Source: Listeria aquatica FSL S10-1188
GTDB taxonomy: Bacteria > Bacillota > Bacilli > Lactobacillales > Listeriaceae
Assembly: GCF_000525795.1 (NCBI RefSeq)
Contig: NZ_AOCG01000012.1
Span: 239,885 to 303,884, forward strand
Direction: 5' to 3'
DNA length: 64,000 nt
Shown: positions 38,990 through 49,719 of the stretch, piece by piece
Position numbering within the stretch: position 1 is the first letter of the stretch
Layout of the letters: each line of letters starts with the position of its first letter
Notes under the pieces: generated by a model
The model's database searches: none
What the model saw: the letters and a program-made list of their open reading frames with translations, nothing else
Told to the model about the DNA's origin: nothing
Program-made: the position numbers and the translations under genes

Positions 38990-40201
38990 TTAGTCTATTT
39001 CTAAACAAAAAGTATCATGTAAAGCATTGACTGCTTGAATTAAATCTTCTTCGCTAATCAGTACCCAAATTGTTGTATGACTATCGGCCGACTGCAAAAT
39101 TTGAATCCCCCGTGCTGCTAACGCACTAACAATTTTGGCCGTGACACCTGGAACACCAGTAATACCTGCCCCAACAATTGACACTTTTGCGCAGTGTTCT
39201 GTAACAAAAACCGAAAACCCTTGGTCTTCAAGAAGTGCAACCGTTTGTTTCATTTTTTCTTCCGGAACAGTAAAAGCAATATTTTTAGTTCCTATACTGA
39301 TAAAATCGAGGCTAATTCCATGTTCTGCTAAAAGGTTAAAAGCTTCTTGTTGCTTATCAGTCGATTCCACTCGTACATTTATCTGGGTTAAATTAGTCAC
39401 ATGAGCGATCCCTGTAACGAGGCGTTCTTTGATGTCAAAATGACTTTCTTCATTTGAAAGTGACGTAACAAGCGTTCCTTCCCCGTCTAAATAAGTAGAA
39501 CGAATCCGCATCGGAATTTTTGCTGTCATCGCAATTTCAACAGCACGCGGATGAATGACTTTCGCCCCTTGGTAAGCCATGTTACTGACCTCCGCATAAC
39601 TGACACGTGGAAGGCTACGCGCATGTTCAACAATGCGCGGATCAGCTGTCATCATTCCATCTACATCGGTAAAAATATCCACGAAATCTGCTTGTAGCGC
39701 AACACCAAGAGCGGCTGCCGAAGTATCACTTCCCCCGCGACCAAGTGTTGTTATATCTCCCTGTTCATCCACACCCTGAAAACCTGCTACAACGACAACA
39801 TCTACTTGATCAAAAGCAGCAAGAATTCGTTTCGGGTCCACTTCGAGAATTTTCGCATTTAAGTGCTCACTTGTCGTAAAAATTCCTGCTTGACCACCAG
39901 AAAAGCCAACAGAATTTATCCCTGCTTCTTTCAGCATATTGGTAAATACCGCGCAAGAAATCGTCTCTCCAACAGAAAGAAGCACATCCTCTTCGCGACT
40001 AGAAAGTTTCGTTTCCTTAGCGCCGATCAATTCAAGTAGTGTATCAGTTGCGTAAGGATCCCCAAGTCGACCAATAGCTGAAACAACGACCACTACTTTA
40101 TAACCAGATTCTGTCGCACGCTTAATGTGGCGAAAAGCCATTTTTCGTGTTTCTTCACTTTGGACGGAAGTTCCGCCAAATTTTTGCACGATCAAATTCA
40201 T
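38990..40201 (-). CDS. dapG: aspartokinase I DapG
   Basis: Phosphorylates aspartate, the first step to lysine, methionine, threonine and diaminopimelate. 403 residues: kinase domain with Lys-Phe-Gly-Gly-Thr-Ser at the N-terminus and Gly-Arg-Gly-Gly-Ser-Asp, then two ACT domains (about 255-400) for feedback control. In Bacillus the dapG isozyme responds to diaminopimelate; the operon with asd and dapA supports that here. Start ATG at 40201 after AGAGGTG; a GTG at 40213 is part of that site. Confidence 0.93.
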   Translation of the reverse strand: MNLIVQKFGGTSVQSEETRKMAFRHIKRATESGYKVVVVVSAIGRLGDPYATDTLLELIGAKETKLSSREEDVLLSVGETISCAVFTNMLKEAGINSVGFSGGQAGIFTTSEHLNAKILEVDPKRILAAFDQVDVVVVAGFQGVDEQGDITTLGRGGSDTSAAALGVALQADFVDIFTDVDGMMTADPRIVEHARSLPRVSYAEVSNMAYQGAKVIHPRAVEIAMTAKIPMRIRSTYLDGEGTLVTSLSNEESHFDIKERLVTGIAHVTNLTQINVRVESTDKQQEAFNLLAEHGISLDFISIGTKNIAFTVPEEKMKQTVALLEDQGFSVFVTEHCAKVSIVGAGITGVPGVTAKIVSALAARGIQILQSADSHTTIWVLISEEDLIQAVNALHDTFCLEID

Positions 40202-40215
40202 TTTTAAGAACACCT

Positions 40216-41259
40216 CTAAATAATTTCTAATTTCACAAGACTTTCAGCAATTTGAATGGAATTCCAGGCAGCTCCTTTTAGCAGATTATCCGATACAATC
40301 CACATATGAAATCCCTTAGGATCATCAAGATCATTTCTTACCCGTCCTACGAATACCTCTTTTTTATTTTCTGCTAAAGTAGCCTGCGGATAAACTTGAT
40401 TGGCTGGATCATCTTCCAAAACAACTCCTGGCGCATTTTTTAAAGCTTCTTGAATAGCCTTAGCAGAAACACCTGGTTCTTCCACTTCGATATAAACAGA
40501 TTCTGAGTGTCCTGTTACAACAGGGATACGAACACAAGTAGCGGCTACTTTAATAGCATCATCTTCCATGATTTTTCGCGTTTCATTGATCATTTTCATT
40601 TCTTCATATGTATAATCATTATCTGTAAACACGTCAATCTGAGGAAGTGCATTAAAGGCAATTTGATAATGTCTTTTATCCCCCTTAACAGGTAAATACT
40701 GCGGTGTGAAATTTTCGCCATTTAAAACTGCACGCGATTGATCTTTTAGTTCCCGAATCGCGGAAACACCCGATCCTGAAACAGCTTGATAAGTAGAAAC
40801 AATAACGCGATTCAACCCAAATTTTTTACGTATAGGTTCAAGCGCAGTGACCATCTGCATGGTCGAACAGTTCGGATTAGCAATAATGCCCTCATGCCCC
40901 TTAAGAGCCTCTTCATTCACCTCTGGCACAACGAGTGGGACATCTGGATCCATCCGAAAGGCACTCGTATTATCAATTACAATAGCACCTCTTTTTACCG
41001 CTTCTTTCGCAAGCGCTTTAGAAACCGTTCCTCCCGCACTGAAAAGCGCAATATCTACACCCAAGAAACTTTCAGGTTTAGCTTCTTCAATTGTGATTTC
41101 TTCCCCGCGAAAAGTTTTTTTCTTGCCCGCTGAACGAGCTGACGAAAGAAAAGAAACTTTTCCAATTTCAAACGAAGTAACTTCTTCTAATAATTTGACC
41201 ATTTGTGTTCCAACTGCTCCTGTCGCTCCAACAACTGCTACATGATAGTTTTTTGCCAT
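40216..41259 (-). CDS. asd: aspartate-semialdehyde dehydrogenase
   Basis: NADPH-dependent reduction of aspartyl phosphate. 347 residues. Rossmann motif Gly-Ala-Thr-Gly-Ala-Val-Gly at about 11-17 and the catalytic cysteine in Asn-Pro-Asn-Cys-Ser-Thr. First gene of the asd-dapG-dapA-rnjB-gshR direction, with dapG 14 bases after it. ATG with GGAGGAGG upstream. Confidence 0.95.
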   Translation of the reverse strand: MAKNYHVAVVGATGAVGTQMVKLLEEVTSFEIGKVSFLSSARSAGKKKTFRGEEITIEEAKPESFLGVDIALFSAGGTVSKALAKEAVKRGAIVIDNTSAFRMDPDVPLVVPEVNEEALKGHEGIIANPNCSTMQMVTALEPIRKKFGLNRVIVSTYQAVSGSGVSAIRELKDQSRAVLNGENFTPQYLPVKGDKRHYQIAFNALPQIDVFTDNDYTYEEMKMINETRKIMEDDAIKVAATCVRIPVVTGHSESVYIEVEEPGVSAKAIQEALKNAPGVVLEDDPANQVYPQATLAENKKEVFVGRVRNDLDDPKGFHMWIVSDNLLKGAAWNSIQIAESLVKLEII

Positions 41260-41360
41260 GATCTATTTCCTCCTCCTTGGGAAAAGTGATTCGTTCACTT
41301 TAAACTCTTCTTATCATACCATAAAAGCTCTTGCTTCGCAGTTCTTTTAGTATGTCATTC

Positions 41361-41399
41361 AAAAAAGAATCTTGTCCATCATGGACAAGATTCTTTTTA
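41361..41399 (-). terminator. terminator after the PBP gene
   Basis: 16-bp stem AAAAAGAATCTTGTCC with its complement around a five-base loop; T tract on the minus strand. It overlaps the PBP stop. Confidence 0.88.
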
Positions 41400-43564
41400 C
41401 TTCTCAGTTTGTTTAGATTGCGCTTCACGCGCTTGCGCTACATTATTAACTGGTTGATCCACATGGGAGGTTTCTTTCTTTTGTTCCGCACGTTGTTTTT
41501 TGAGTTCAAAATATTTATCAAACACTTCTTTTGCAATGCTCATATTAATTTTCGAATCACTGTATCCATTGCGATATTCCCAAGGCACAACAACAGCAAT
41601 CGAAATTTCAGGTTTTTTAACAGGTGCATAACCAACAAAAGTCGTATTCCAAACATCAGCCATGTTATTTCCTTCTTTTGGTCCATCATAGAACGCTTGG
41701 GCAGTACCTGTTTTCCCAGCTACATCGTAATCAGAAGAAGTAAAAACTGTACGAGCCGTTCCGCTAGAACCATGTGTAACTGCATAAAAGCCCTTTTGCA
41801 CTGTCTCAATATCAGATTCTGACACACCTAATCGGTTCATAACTTTTGGCTGTGTGCTCGTCGCAAGTGACCCTACCGTATCCCCGCTTGTACTTGGATT
41901 GCGAATTTCTTTTAACATCGTCGGAGCAATTCGCGATCCACCATTCGCAATGACAGATGAATATTGTGCGAGTTGGAGAGGAGTATAAGAATCATATTGT
42001 CCGATAGCAAAGTCGAGAATTTTACCAGCAGTATCGTCAGAACCTTTATATCCAATTTGTTCCCCAGGTAAATCAATCCCCGTTTGGACACCCAGCCCAA
42101 ATTGATTATAGTAATAACGCATCTTATCAAAAGTAGATAACGGTGCCCGAAGCGGTCCATCATAGACATATTTTGCTCCAGCCATTTTCATGGAAACTTG
42201 GTACATATACGAGTTTGATGAAATTTCAAGAGCTCCTACTGGACTCAGTGTACGCGTACCTTCTCCATTTCGGTTAAACCAAGAACTTTTCGCTTTTGTT
42301 CCCTTAAATTTAATCGGTTTATCTGTAAAATAAGTATTCTTTGTTATCGCATCGCTCATAATACCACCAAGGACGGTTGCCCCTTTGACGGCAGAACCCA
42401 TATTATAAGCCGTTGTAAAACTACCTAGTGAATAATCTTCAAATGACCCATCACTATTTAGCTTTTGCCCAGCAAGAGAAAGAACTTCGCCACTATATGG
42501 ATCCATCGCAACCACAAAAGCACGATCTAATAAGTCGGAACCACTCGATGCCTTCCCTTTTTTGATATTATTTCGAAGAATTTCTTCTACAGCCCGCTGA
42601 AAGTCCACATCTACAGATAAAACAAGATCTTTACCTTTGGAACCTTCATTTTTCTGTACAGTTTCAATGATATTTCCTTGCGCATCCATCACACTTTCAG
42701 ACTGGGATTTTTGCCCGGCTAAAATGCTTTGATACTCAGATTCAAGATAGCTTTTCCCGACGCGGTCATTTCGACTATACCCTTGCGATAAATAGTACTC
42801 AGCTTTTTCTTTTGGTAGACCTTCCTTGGCAGAAGAAACCGAGCCAAGAATAGAACGAAGCGTTTCATCGTATGTGTAAAAACGATTCCAGTCTGTTGTT
42901 GTATCGACACCAGGTAATTTTTCTAAATTCTCACTTACACGGGCAATTTCTTCATCAGTAACGTCTTTACCTTTGACGATCGATTCTGTCATTGCATAGC
43001 CACTAGTCATTTTTTTTATATATTGTAGCGATTCGTTTATCATCGACTGATAAATCAGCTAAATCCTTTTTGGTTACATCTTCCACTTGTTTCTTGTACA
43101 TCGCAGAAGAATCCAAGTTCTGCTCTTTTGCAGAGAGACGTTTAAGTGACTCTTTTTCATGCGTCAAAATCCAGTAATCTTGCAAGTCCCGTTCTGTTAA
43201 CTTTTCAGGTTCTACTTTAATCATTTTATCGAGCTTTTTAGCAACCTGTAAAATTTCAGATGTTTTCGTTTTCTCACTGCGTGTGTATGTGATCGTTTTT
43301 ACAGCAGTATTTCCCACTAAGAGATTATAATTTCGATCGAAAATAACGCCACGAGGTACGTTTTTTGAAACCGTAACATTATCTGTTTCTTCGAGTTGCC
43401 GCTTATACGTATCACCTTGAACAATTTGGACAATTCCAAGTCGCAAAATTAAAACAGAAAACAAAATGAAGATAACAAAAAATAAAATATTGAGACGGAG
43501 TGGAATCACGGCACGTTTTTTTCTTTTTGATTGGATCTTTCTTTTTTCTAAAATTCAGTTTCAC
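41397..43564 (-). CDS. class B penicillin-binding protein (two frameshifts)
   Basis: Peptidoglycan transpeptidase of the PBP2A/PbpA type, anchored by one N-terminal helix. Catalytic motifs: Ser-Ala-Val-Lys (SxxK), Ser-Ser-Asn (SxN) and Lys-Thr-Gly-Thr-Ala. The sequence is broken at two runs: 43010-43017 separates the dimerisation from the catalytic part, and 43516-43522 hides the basic cytoplasmic N-terminus. Removing one base at each gives 721 residues starting at GTG 43564 with GAGAGGG upstream. The Lys-rich N-terminus then leads into the membrane helix. Corresponds by position to a PBP found beside sodA in L. monocytogenes. Confidence 0.88.
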
Positions 43565-43665
43565 GTATCACAAACCCTCTCTTTGTTTAATGCCTCTTCC
43601 TATTGTATCTGAAAACCATCAACTTTTCCACTTTATCCAAATAAGAATTTCATTAAAAAAAGTAA

Positions 43666-43709
43666 AAGAAAACCACAAGAGAGGAGTTTCATCCTCTCTT
43701 GTGGTTTTC
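43666..43709 (-). terminator. terminator after sodA
   Basis: 17-bp perfect stem AAAACCACAAGAGAGGA with its complement, six-base loop, T tract on the minus strand. Confidence 0.88.
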
Positions 43710-43724
43710 TAAAAGTTTTATGGA

Positions 43725-44333
43725 TTATTTAGCAGCTTCAAAACGACGCGCTACTTCATCCCAGTTTACAACATTCCAAAACGTATCGATGTATTCAGGA
43801 CGACGATTTTGGAATTTCAAGTAGTAAGCATGTTCCCAAACGTCAAGACCAAGAACTGGTGTATAACCTTCAGTAAGTGGAGAATCTTGATTTGGTAAGC
43901 TGATGATTTCTAGTTTGCCATCTTTCAAAACAAGCCAAGCCCAGCCTGATCCAAAACGAGCTGCAGCTGCAGCCGCAAATTTTTCTTTAAATGCATCAAA
44001 ACTTCCGAAAGTGCTGTCGATCGCTTCTTTCAAAGCGCCAGCAGGTTCTCCGCCGCCATTTGGACTTAAGATCGTCCAGAATAAGCTGTGGTTTGCATGA
44101 CCCCCACCATTATTACGAACCGCTGTACGGATACTTTCAGGAACGCTGTTTAAATCAGCTACAAGATCTTCTACTGATTTACTTGCTAGTTCCGGATAAT
44201 CTTTCACCGCATCATTTAATTTTGTTACATAAGTATTGTGATGTTTCGTATAATGGATTTCCATTGTTTCTTTGTCAAAATTTGGTTCAAGCGCATCATA
44301 CGTATAAGGTAGTTTTGGTAATTCGTATGCCAC
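43725..44333 (-). CDS. sodA: superoxide dismutase (Mn/Fe type)
   Basis: Converts superoxide to peroxide and oxygen. 202 residues, the usual length. Metal ligands are in His-Tyr-x-Lys-His-His, an Asn-His near residue 80, and Asp-Val-Trp-Glu-His-Ala-Tyr-Tyr. The start is GTG at 44333 (Met-Ala-Tyr-Glu-Leu) after GAGGAGGAATT. The same frame is open for 33 more codons to an ATG at 44432, but the family N-terminus and ribosome site favour 44333. Monocistronic. Confidence 0.95.
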   Translation of the reverse strand: MAYELPKLPYTYDALEPNFDKETMEIHYTKHHNTYVTKLNDAVKDYPELASKSVEDLVADLNSVPESIRTAVRNNGGGHANHSLFWTILSPNGGGEPAGALKEAIDSTFGSFDAFKEKFAAAAAARFGSGWAWLVLKDGKLEIISLPNQDSPLTEGYTPVLGLDVWEHAYYLKFQNRRPEYIDTFWNVVNWDEVARRFEAAK

Positions 44334-44645
44334 TGTCAATTCCTCCTCGAAAATAAATTTGATTGTCGCAAGCGAAACTAAGACTGTATCTATTGGCTCA
44401 GCACATACATCCATAGTACTAATCATGAACATATAAAAAAGCCTTTTCTAGTCCCATCGTTTACACCTTTTAGCCTAACACGATTATACAACTGTTGCAA
44501 TTTTTCTGCTTCTAGCAATTTCTCTTTGCTTTTAAGCAAAATTCAAGCTATCATTAAGAACAGACAAGGTTGAGATTCGCTATGCGTTATTCTCTTCCCT
44601 CTTCAAAAATTTTCAAACAAATATTGTGAGGTGCTGACTACGAAA

Positions 44646-45434
44646 ATGAATATCTTTAAGCGTTTTTGGAGAAGTATTTATTCCCCGAAAGATATTGCAA
44701 CCTTCCGAAAAGATAAAATAAGCAAGAGCATAACTTATCTTATCGTGCTTGGTTTTCTTGCCTTTTTACCACTCGCTTACTACACGACGACAACGACACA
44801 AAATGTGCTTAAGCTGAGCAAAGAATCCTTGCAAAATCAAATCCCAGATTTTAATGTGCAAGACGGGAAATTAGTAACGAAAGATCAAACAGCAGACAAT
44901 CTTCCAATTTCAATTGATGAAGGAAGCTTACATATTTATTATGATGCAAGCGGAACTCTTGATAAAGATGATATAGATAATAAAATTGGCTCTTATGAAA
45001 GTGCTTTTGCCTTTTTATCAAATGGTGTCTACATCACTGCTGGCGGTTTCTCTCAGTCCTTTAGCTATAAAACGCTTGGAATCTCCGACAAAGATGATCT
45101 TTTAGAGATGTATGCTTCCGTTACAGATGTGACTAAATATGTGATTCCTTTAATTCTGCTTGTTTTATTCATTATTATGCTTGGAATGCTGTTCTTCCGC
45201 GTTGCCATATATGGTCTATTTGGCTACATCTTGACTGGATTTGGACGTGGCGGCGTGAGCTACCGAGAAAACTGGATGATCGCAACTTATGGCATCACGC
45301 TCGCAACAGTCTTCAGCATGGTTATGGAATGGTTGCAAATTCAAGTGCCATTTGGAATGGAAATCAATATGGCCGTTAGCTTGATTGTTATTTTCCTTGC
45401 GATTCGAACGATTCCACAAAATAAACCTGAATAA
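44646..45434 (+). CDS. DUF1189 family membrane protein
   Basis: 262 residues. A first membrane helix (about 28-50) is followed by an extracytoplasmic domain of roughly 105 residues and three helices at the C-terminus, the layout of DUF1189. The N-terminus Phe-Lys-Arg-Phe-Trp-Arg-Ser-Ile-Tyr-Ser-Pro is typical of this family. Function unknown. The ATG at 44646 is preferred from family pattern; a GTG at 44631 is closer to GAGG. Divergent from sodA. Confidence 0.78.
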   Translation: MNIFKRFWRSIYSPKDIATFRKDKISKSITYLIVLGFLAFLPLAYYTTTTTQNVLKLSKESLQNQIPDFNVQDGKLVTKDQTADNLPISIDEGSLHIYYDASGTLDKDDIDNKIGSYESAFAFLSNGVYITAGGFSQSFSYKTLGISDKDDLLEMYASVTDVTKYVIPLILLVLFIIMLGMLFFRVAIYGLFGYILTGFGRGGVSYRENWMIATYGITLATVFSMVMEWLQIQVPFGMEINMAVSLIVIFLAIRTIPQNKPE

Positions 45435-45439
45435 AAGTT

Positions 45440-45477
45440 AAAGATGTCTCTACTAAATTAGAGGCATCTTCTTTTCT
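45440..45477 (+). terminator. terminator after the DUF1189 gene
   Basis: Stem AAGATG-CTCT paired with AGAG-CATCTT with one T-G opposition, followed by CTTTTCTT. Confidence 0.7.
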
Positions 45478-45522
45478 TAGAAAAATTTAATCTAAGAGTT
45501 AGTGCTTTCCCTTAAAAAAAAG

Positions 45523-45531
45523 TGATATGAT
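45523..45531 (+). promoter_or_regulatory. extended -10 promoter of ispG
   Basis: TG-A-TATGAT, 49 bases before the ispG start. No clear -35 box. Confidence 0.5.
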
Positions 45532-45580
45532 ACTAAGGAAAACAAATTCTGAATAGTGAATGTAAAAGGAGAGAATTTCC

Positions 45581-46690
45581 TTGAACGAGAGAACCTTAAG
45601 AACTGAAACTCGCCCAGTTAAAGTTGGTAACTTAACGATTGGCGGGAGCAATGAATTATTTATTCAAAGTATGGCAACAACGAAAACACATGATGTCGAA
45701 GCTACGGTCGCTGAGATTTTGAGACTGGAAGAAGCAGGTTGTCAAATTGTTCGTGTGGCTTGTCCAGATGAACGCGCGGCAAATGCCTTAAGTGATATAA
45801 AGAAACGAATCCATATTCCGCTTGTGGCAGATATTCATTTTGATTACCGGCTTGCTCTAAAAGCCATTGATGCTGGTGTGGACAAAATCAGGATTAATCC
45901 TGGAAACATCGGCCGTCGTGAACGCGTAGAAAAAGTTGTGAATGCGGCTAAAGCAAAAGGAATTCCCATTCGTATTGGGGTTAACGCTGGAAGCCTTGAA
46001 AAGAAAATCATTCAAAAGTATGGCTATCCGACTGCTGATGGTATGGTAGAAAGTGCACTCCATCATATCAAAATTTTGGAAGACTTGGATTTCCATGATA
46101 TTATCGTTTCACTTAAAGCTTCTGATGTTAACTTAGCTATCGAAGCCTATGATAAAGCAAGTCGAGCATTTAATTACCCACTTCATCTTGGCATAACAGA
46201 ATCAGGGACACAATTTGCTGGTGGAATTAAAAGCGCTGCAGGTCTTGGAGCAATTTTAAGCCGCGGGATTGGGAATACCCTCCGTGTCTCGCTTAGTGCT
46301 GATCCAGTTGAAGAAGTAAAAGTAGCACGTGAACTACTAAAATCATTTGGCTTATCTTCCAATGCAGCAACGCTAATCTCTTGTCCCACTTGCGGTCGAA
46401 TTGAAATTGATTTGATCAGCATTGCAAATGAAGTAGAAGAATACATTTCAAGCATTAAGGCGCCAATTAAAGTAGCCGTACTGGGATGTGCTGTAAACGG
46501 TCCCGGAGAAGCTCGTGAAGCAGATATTGGTATTGCTGGAGCTCGCGGAGAAGGTTTGCTTTTCCGGCATGGAAAGATCGTTCGAAAAGTCCCTGAGGAA
46601 ATTATGGTTGACGAACTTAAGAAGGAAATTGATATTTTAGCTGAAGAATATTTTGCTAAAAAGGCTGCTGAAGAACAAGCAGCTAATTAA
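45581..46690 (+). CDS. ispG: 4-hydroxy-3-methylbut-2-enyl diphosphate synthase IspG (GcpE)
   Basis: Iron-sulfur enzyme that makes HMBPP in the MEP isoprenoid pathway. 369 residues, intact. TIM barrel followed by the 4Fe-4S domain with cysteines in Ser-Cys-Pro-Thr-Cys-Gly-Arg and [10 protein letters not shown]. TTG start after GGAGAGAA. With ispH at 54.7 kb, the last two MEP steps are both encoded here. An acidic and alanine-rich tail extends slightly past the family core. Confidence 0.95.
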   Translation: MNERTLRTETRPVKVGNLTIGGSNELFIQSMATTKTHDVEATVAEILRLEEAGCQIVRVACPDERAANALSDIKKRIHIPLVADIHFDYRLALKAIDAGVDKIRINPGNIGRRERVEKVVNAAKAKGIPIRIGVNAGSLEKKIIQKYGYPTADGMVESALHHIKILEDLDFHDIIVSLKASDVNLAIEAYDKASRAFNYPLHLGITESGTQFAGGIKSAAGLGAILSRGIGNTLRVSLSADPVEEVKVARELLKSFGLSSNAATLISCPTCGRIEIDLISIANEVEEYISSIKAPIKVAVLGCAVNGPGEAREADIGIAGARGEGLLFRHGKIVRKVPEEIMVDELKKEIDILAEEYFAKKAAEEQAAN

Positions 46691-46708
46691 ATTCACTGTA
46701 GCCAAAAC

Positions 46709-46739
46709 GAAACAGATCGCAGCCGCGATCTGTTTTTTC
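46709..46739 (+). terminator. terminator after ispG
   Basis: 10-bp stem AACAGATCGC/GCGATCTGTT, AGCC loop, then TTTTT. Confidence 0.9.
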
Positions 46740-46790
46740 TTGCCAATTTATGGTACGATTAGCAAAAAATAAAAAAAGGAGAATGAAAAG

Positions 46791-47486
46791 ATGGATCAAC
46801 AGCAAAACTTTCTCGCCGGAGTAAAGGCATGCCTGCCGACTGTTCTTGGCTATGCTGGTATTGGTATCGCGGCTGGAGTTGTCGGAAAAGCCTCACAACT
46901 TTCTATTCTTGAAGTCACACTACTTGCCGCACTCGTTTATGCTGGCGCTGCTCAGTTCATTATTTGCGGCATGCTCGTTCTCCATACTCCCATTTCTGCC
47001 ATTGTCTTGACCGCTTTTCTAATTAATTCACGTCACTTTTTGATGAGCATGGCGACAGCACCGAGTTTCAAAAAAGATTCCTTGTTACATAACCTCGGCA
47101 TCGGAGCACTTTTAACGGATGAATCTTTTGCTGTCGCGATGAATAAAATAAGTCGAAGTGATCAAATATCTGCTTCCTGGATGCACGGTTTAAATTTAAC
47201 GGCCTATCTTACCTGGATTTTAGCTTGCTTCGTTGGTGCAGTTCTTGGTGCTTTTTTACCAAACCCAGAAAGTTTTGGTCTGGATTTCGCTTTAACTGCT
47301 ATGTTTATTGGCCTGCTCTACTTGCAGCTGATAAGCGACAAATCCAAAAAGATACGCCATGCACTACTAGTCATGGCGAGTGTCGCTCTTCTTGTCGTCT
47401 TATTTATGCGCTATTTAAGCCCCGAACTGGCTGTTTTACTCGCCACCCTCATCGGGTGCTTGATTGGAGTGGTGACTGAAAAATGA
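46791..47486 (+). CDS. azlC: branched-chain amino acid exporter subunit AzlC
   Basis: 231 residues with six or seven helices. The N-terminal pattern Leu-Pro-Thr-Val-Leu-Gly-Tyr-Ala-Gly-Ile-Gly-Ile-Ala-Ala-Gly and Ala-Gly-Ala-Ala-Gln-Phe is that of AzlC (large subunit, BrnF/YgaZ family). It overlaps azlD by four bases. ATG after AAAAGGAG. Export of leucine-type amino acids is inferred from the family. Confidence 0.9.
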   Translation: MDQQQNFLAGVKACLPTVLGYAGIGIAAGVVGKASQLSILEVTLLAALVYAGAAQFIICGMLVLHTPISAIVLTAFLINSRHFLMSMATAPSFKKDSLLHNLGIGALLTDESFAVAMNKISRSDQISASWMHGLNLTAYLTWILACFVGAVLGAFLPNPESFGLDFALTAMFIGLLYLQLISDKSKKIRHALLVMASVALLVVLFMRYLSPELAVLLATLIGCLIGVVTEK

Positions 47487-47809
47487 TGATTCATGAATAT
47501 ACACTTTTAGCGATTCTTGGCTCTGCCCTTGTCACACTCATTCCACGTGTCTTACCGTTTCTTTTAGTCAGGAAAATGGAACTGCCAGAGTTCTTACTAC
47601 GTTACTTGTCCTATGTTCCGCTTGCCATTTTGACGGCCCTCTTTATACAGAGCTTATTACAAAAAGAAGCCGGACAATTTCCAAGCGTCAAATTGTTGCC
47701 ATTCCTTGCTTCCCTGCCAACAATTTTAACGGCTATTTTGACCAAAAGTTTGATCGCGATTGTCATTGTTGGCGTTATTTCAATGGCTGTTCTTCGACTT
47801 ATTGTATAA
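47483..47809 (+). CDS. azlD: branched-chain amino acid exporter subunit AzlD
   Basis: 108 residues, three to four helices, with the AzlD pattern Ile-Pro-Arg-Val-Leu-Pro-Phe-Leu at about 25-32 and Tyr-Val-Pro-Leu-Ala-Ile-Leu. It is the small partner of AzlC, joined by an ATGATG overlap. After it a short hairpin (about 47822-47838) could be a weak terminator. Confidence 0.88.
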   Translation: MMIHEYTLLAILGSALVTLIPRVLPFLLVRKMELPEFLLRYLSYVPLAILTALFIQSLLQKEAGQFPSVKLLPFLASLPTILTAILTKSLIAIVIVGVISMAVLRLIV

Positions 47810-47958
47810 TATCCTCATTAGCTTACACTATTGTAAGTTAAAAGTGACAAAAATGTCATTTTCTATTCCGAGTAGTATGATAAACTGTATTATGTATTCT
47901 TTTTTGAATACAGCTAGTTTATCAAGAAAATACATCTTAGAAAGAGGTTAAAATCGTC

Positions 47959-48369
47959 ATGAATTATGCAACTAACATCAAAAAACTATTTTTTTTATTC
48001 TTTTTTTACCATTTTACTATCGATAGCTTTTAAGCTCAACAACATTTGCACCTAAAGCTAATGCAATGAACTACAAAGGAAATCCAAAAGTAGCTTTTCA
48101 CACAGATGCTAATACTTACTCAAAAAAAAGCGACAACTATTGATGTAATAGGAAAATCACCAAACTCAGTTGGAGTTGCTGTTGAACTTCACAAAAAAGG
48201 CGATCCTAAATTTTATCGTCGAATTGATATTAATCGTGCTGGTAATTATAAAGTTTCTTTTAGCTTACGAGGTTTGAAGTCTGGACTTTATGATGTGAAA
48301 GTTATTGGCGGGTGGGCACATATGGTATATAGAGCTGAACTACAACATTATTTAAAGGTAATTCGATAA
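47959..48369 (+). CDS. small secreted protein, unknown (three frameshifts)
   Basis: The frame is broken, but one base too many in each of the runs at 48001-48007, 48028-48031 and 48122-48129 explains all breaks. Corrected, it is 135 residues: a signal peptide with Lys-Lys, a phenylalanine/leucine core and an Ala-Asn-Ala cleavage site, then a mature domain of about 97 residues, basic, without cysteine and rich in beta strands (Gly-Leu-Lys-Ser-Gly-Leu-Tyr-Asp-Val-Lys-Val-Ile-Gly-Gly). Such a strand pattern suggests a small immunoglobulin-like fold. I do not recognise the family. AGAGG lies 12 bases before the ATG. True decay cannot be excluded. Confidence 0.6.
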
Positions 48370-48401
48370 ATTTAATTCTTAGTGTTTACTCAATTCAAAT
48401 G

Positions 48402-48439
48402 AAAACAGCGTAAAGCGAGTCTGCTTTACGCTGTTTTTT
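48402..48439 (-). terminator. terminator after zurR
   Basis: 14-bp stem AAAACAGCGTAAAGC with its complement; its right arm overlaps the zurR stop. Confidence 0.85.
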
Positions 48440-48860
48440 CTTTAGCTAAACAATCCGGGCATTTCCCGTAGATCTCAAATTTGTGCCCATCAATTTCATA
48501 ATCAGGCAGTGCGTCCGTTAGAAAATCCATCGGACACAACATAATTTCTTTCGTCTTCCCACAGCTTAAACAAATAAAATGATGATGGTGATGATCATGA
48601 GAACAAGCTAAACGGAAATTTCGCTCTCCTGAAAGCTCTGTTTCTTCAAAAATGCCAAGTTCAACAAAAAGTGCCAAGTTGCGATAAATCGTATCAAAAC
48701 TAATTCCTGGAAAATCATCTTTCATATTTTCCTGAACTTCTTTTGCTGTTAAATACCGATTTTTCCGTACAAACAACTCAATCAAAAATTCTCGCTTGTC
48801 GGTATGCTTGTATCCGGAATTTTTCATTTTATCCAAAGCTTCATTCACTGATAATGCCAT
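48426..48860 (-). CDS. zurR: zinc uptake regulator ZurR (Fur family)
   Basis: Zn(II)-dependent repressor of zinc uptake. 144 residues: winged helix (about 15-80, Asp-Thr-Ile-Tyr-Arg-Asn-Leu recognition helix), the metal-rich His-Asp-His-His-His-His-His segment and two Cys-x-x-Cys pairs holding structural zinc. Its gene lies at the end of the zurA-zurM-zurR operon and overlaps zurM. The ATG at 48860 is chosen over a GTG at 48869 within GAGGTG. It should bind the 19-base box found before zurA. Confidence 0.92.
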   Translation of the reverse strand: MALSVNEALDKMKNSGYKHTDKREFLIELFVRKNRYLTAKEVQENMKDDFPGISFDTIYRNLALFVELGIFEETELSGERNFRLACSHDHHHHHFICLSCGKTKEIMLCPMDFLTDALPDYEIDGHKFEIYGKCPDCLAKEKTA

Positions 48861-49719
48861 TTTCCTCACCTCGTTTAGAAAGTATCCACTTGATTCGGAT
48901 TTTTTGATAAATCATCGTCAGGATCAAAATTAAAACCGAAAGAATAACAATTGTTCCGCCTGGCGCTAAATTCAGATAATAAGCACTGATTAAACCGCCT
49001 AAAACTGCAATTTCGCCAAAAATAACCGCAATAATGATCGTTTGTTTAAACCCACGAGCAATTCGAATAGCTGCTGCAACGGGCAATGTCATTAGCGAAG
49101 AAACCAGTAAAATGCCGACGATTCGCATTGAACTAGCGATGACGAGTGCCACTAAAACCATAAAAATCATATCAAATACTTTAGCGCGAATGCCGGATAC
49201 CTTGGCATATTCTTCATCAAAAGAAAGTAAAAACAATTCTTTATAGAGCAGTAAAATGACGACAAAAACGAAAATCGCAATCCCTGCAATCGTCCACATA
49301 TCCGAACGGCTGACGGCACTAACACTTCCAAATAAGTAGCTAAACAAATCCGTGTTGAAACCATTTGCCATAGAAATAAAAATGACTGAAAATCCCATTC
49401 CCGTAGACATAATGATCGGAATCGCTAGCTCTTCAAAGTGACGATAGACGGACCGGAGTTTTTCCATTAAAAGAGATCCACCCGTTGCAAACCCGAAGCC
49501 TAAATAAAGCGGATTAAGCCCTGCAAGCGGCCCGTATGTCTTACTTAAAAACAAACTGACGGCAATTCCAGCAAGACTGACATGACTTAAAGCATCGGCC
49601 ATGAGCGAAAGCCTTCGAACAACGATAAAACTGCCAAGTAGCGGTGCAACTACCCCGATAACAAGCCCAACAATAAACGTATTCCGGATAAAATCATACT
49701 GAAAGAGAGTGGCAATCAC
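48841..49719 (-). CDS. zurM: zinc ABC transporter permease ZurM
   Basis: 292 residues with eight or nine helices of the metal ABC-3 permease family. Conserved Ser-His-Val-Ser-Leu-Ala-Gly-Ile-Ala in helix 2 and the Thr-Leu-Pro-Val-Ala-Ala-Ala-Ile loop that meets the ATPase are present. GTG start after AGGGGA, overlapping zurA by 26 bases; its end overlaps zurR by 20 bases, so the three are strongly coupled. A zinc-binding lipoprotein gene is not in the window. Confidence 0.93.
   Translation of the reverse strand: MIATLFQYDFIRNTFIVGLVIGVVAPLLGSFIVVRRLSLMADALSHVSLAGIAVSLFLSKTYGPLAGLNPLYLGFGFATGGSLLMEKLRSVYRHFEELAIPIIMSTGMGFSVIFISMANGFNTDLFSYLFGSVSAVSRSDMWTIAGIAIFVFVVILLLYKELFLLSFDEEYAKVSGIRAKVFDMIFMVLVALVIASSMRIVGILLVSSLMTLPVAAAIRIARGFKQTIIIAVIFGEIAVLGGLISAYYLNLAPGGTIVILSVLILILTMIYQKIRIKWILSKRGEENGIISE

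Noticed and set aside
44334..44432. 33-codon N-terminal extension of sodA from ATG 44432
   Set aside because: No family support, no ribosome site at 44432, and a good site before the GTG at 44333.
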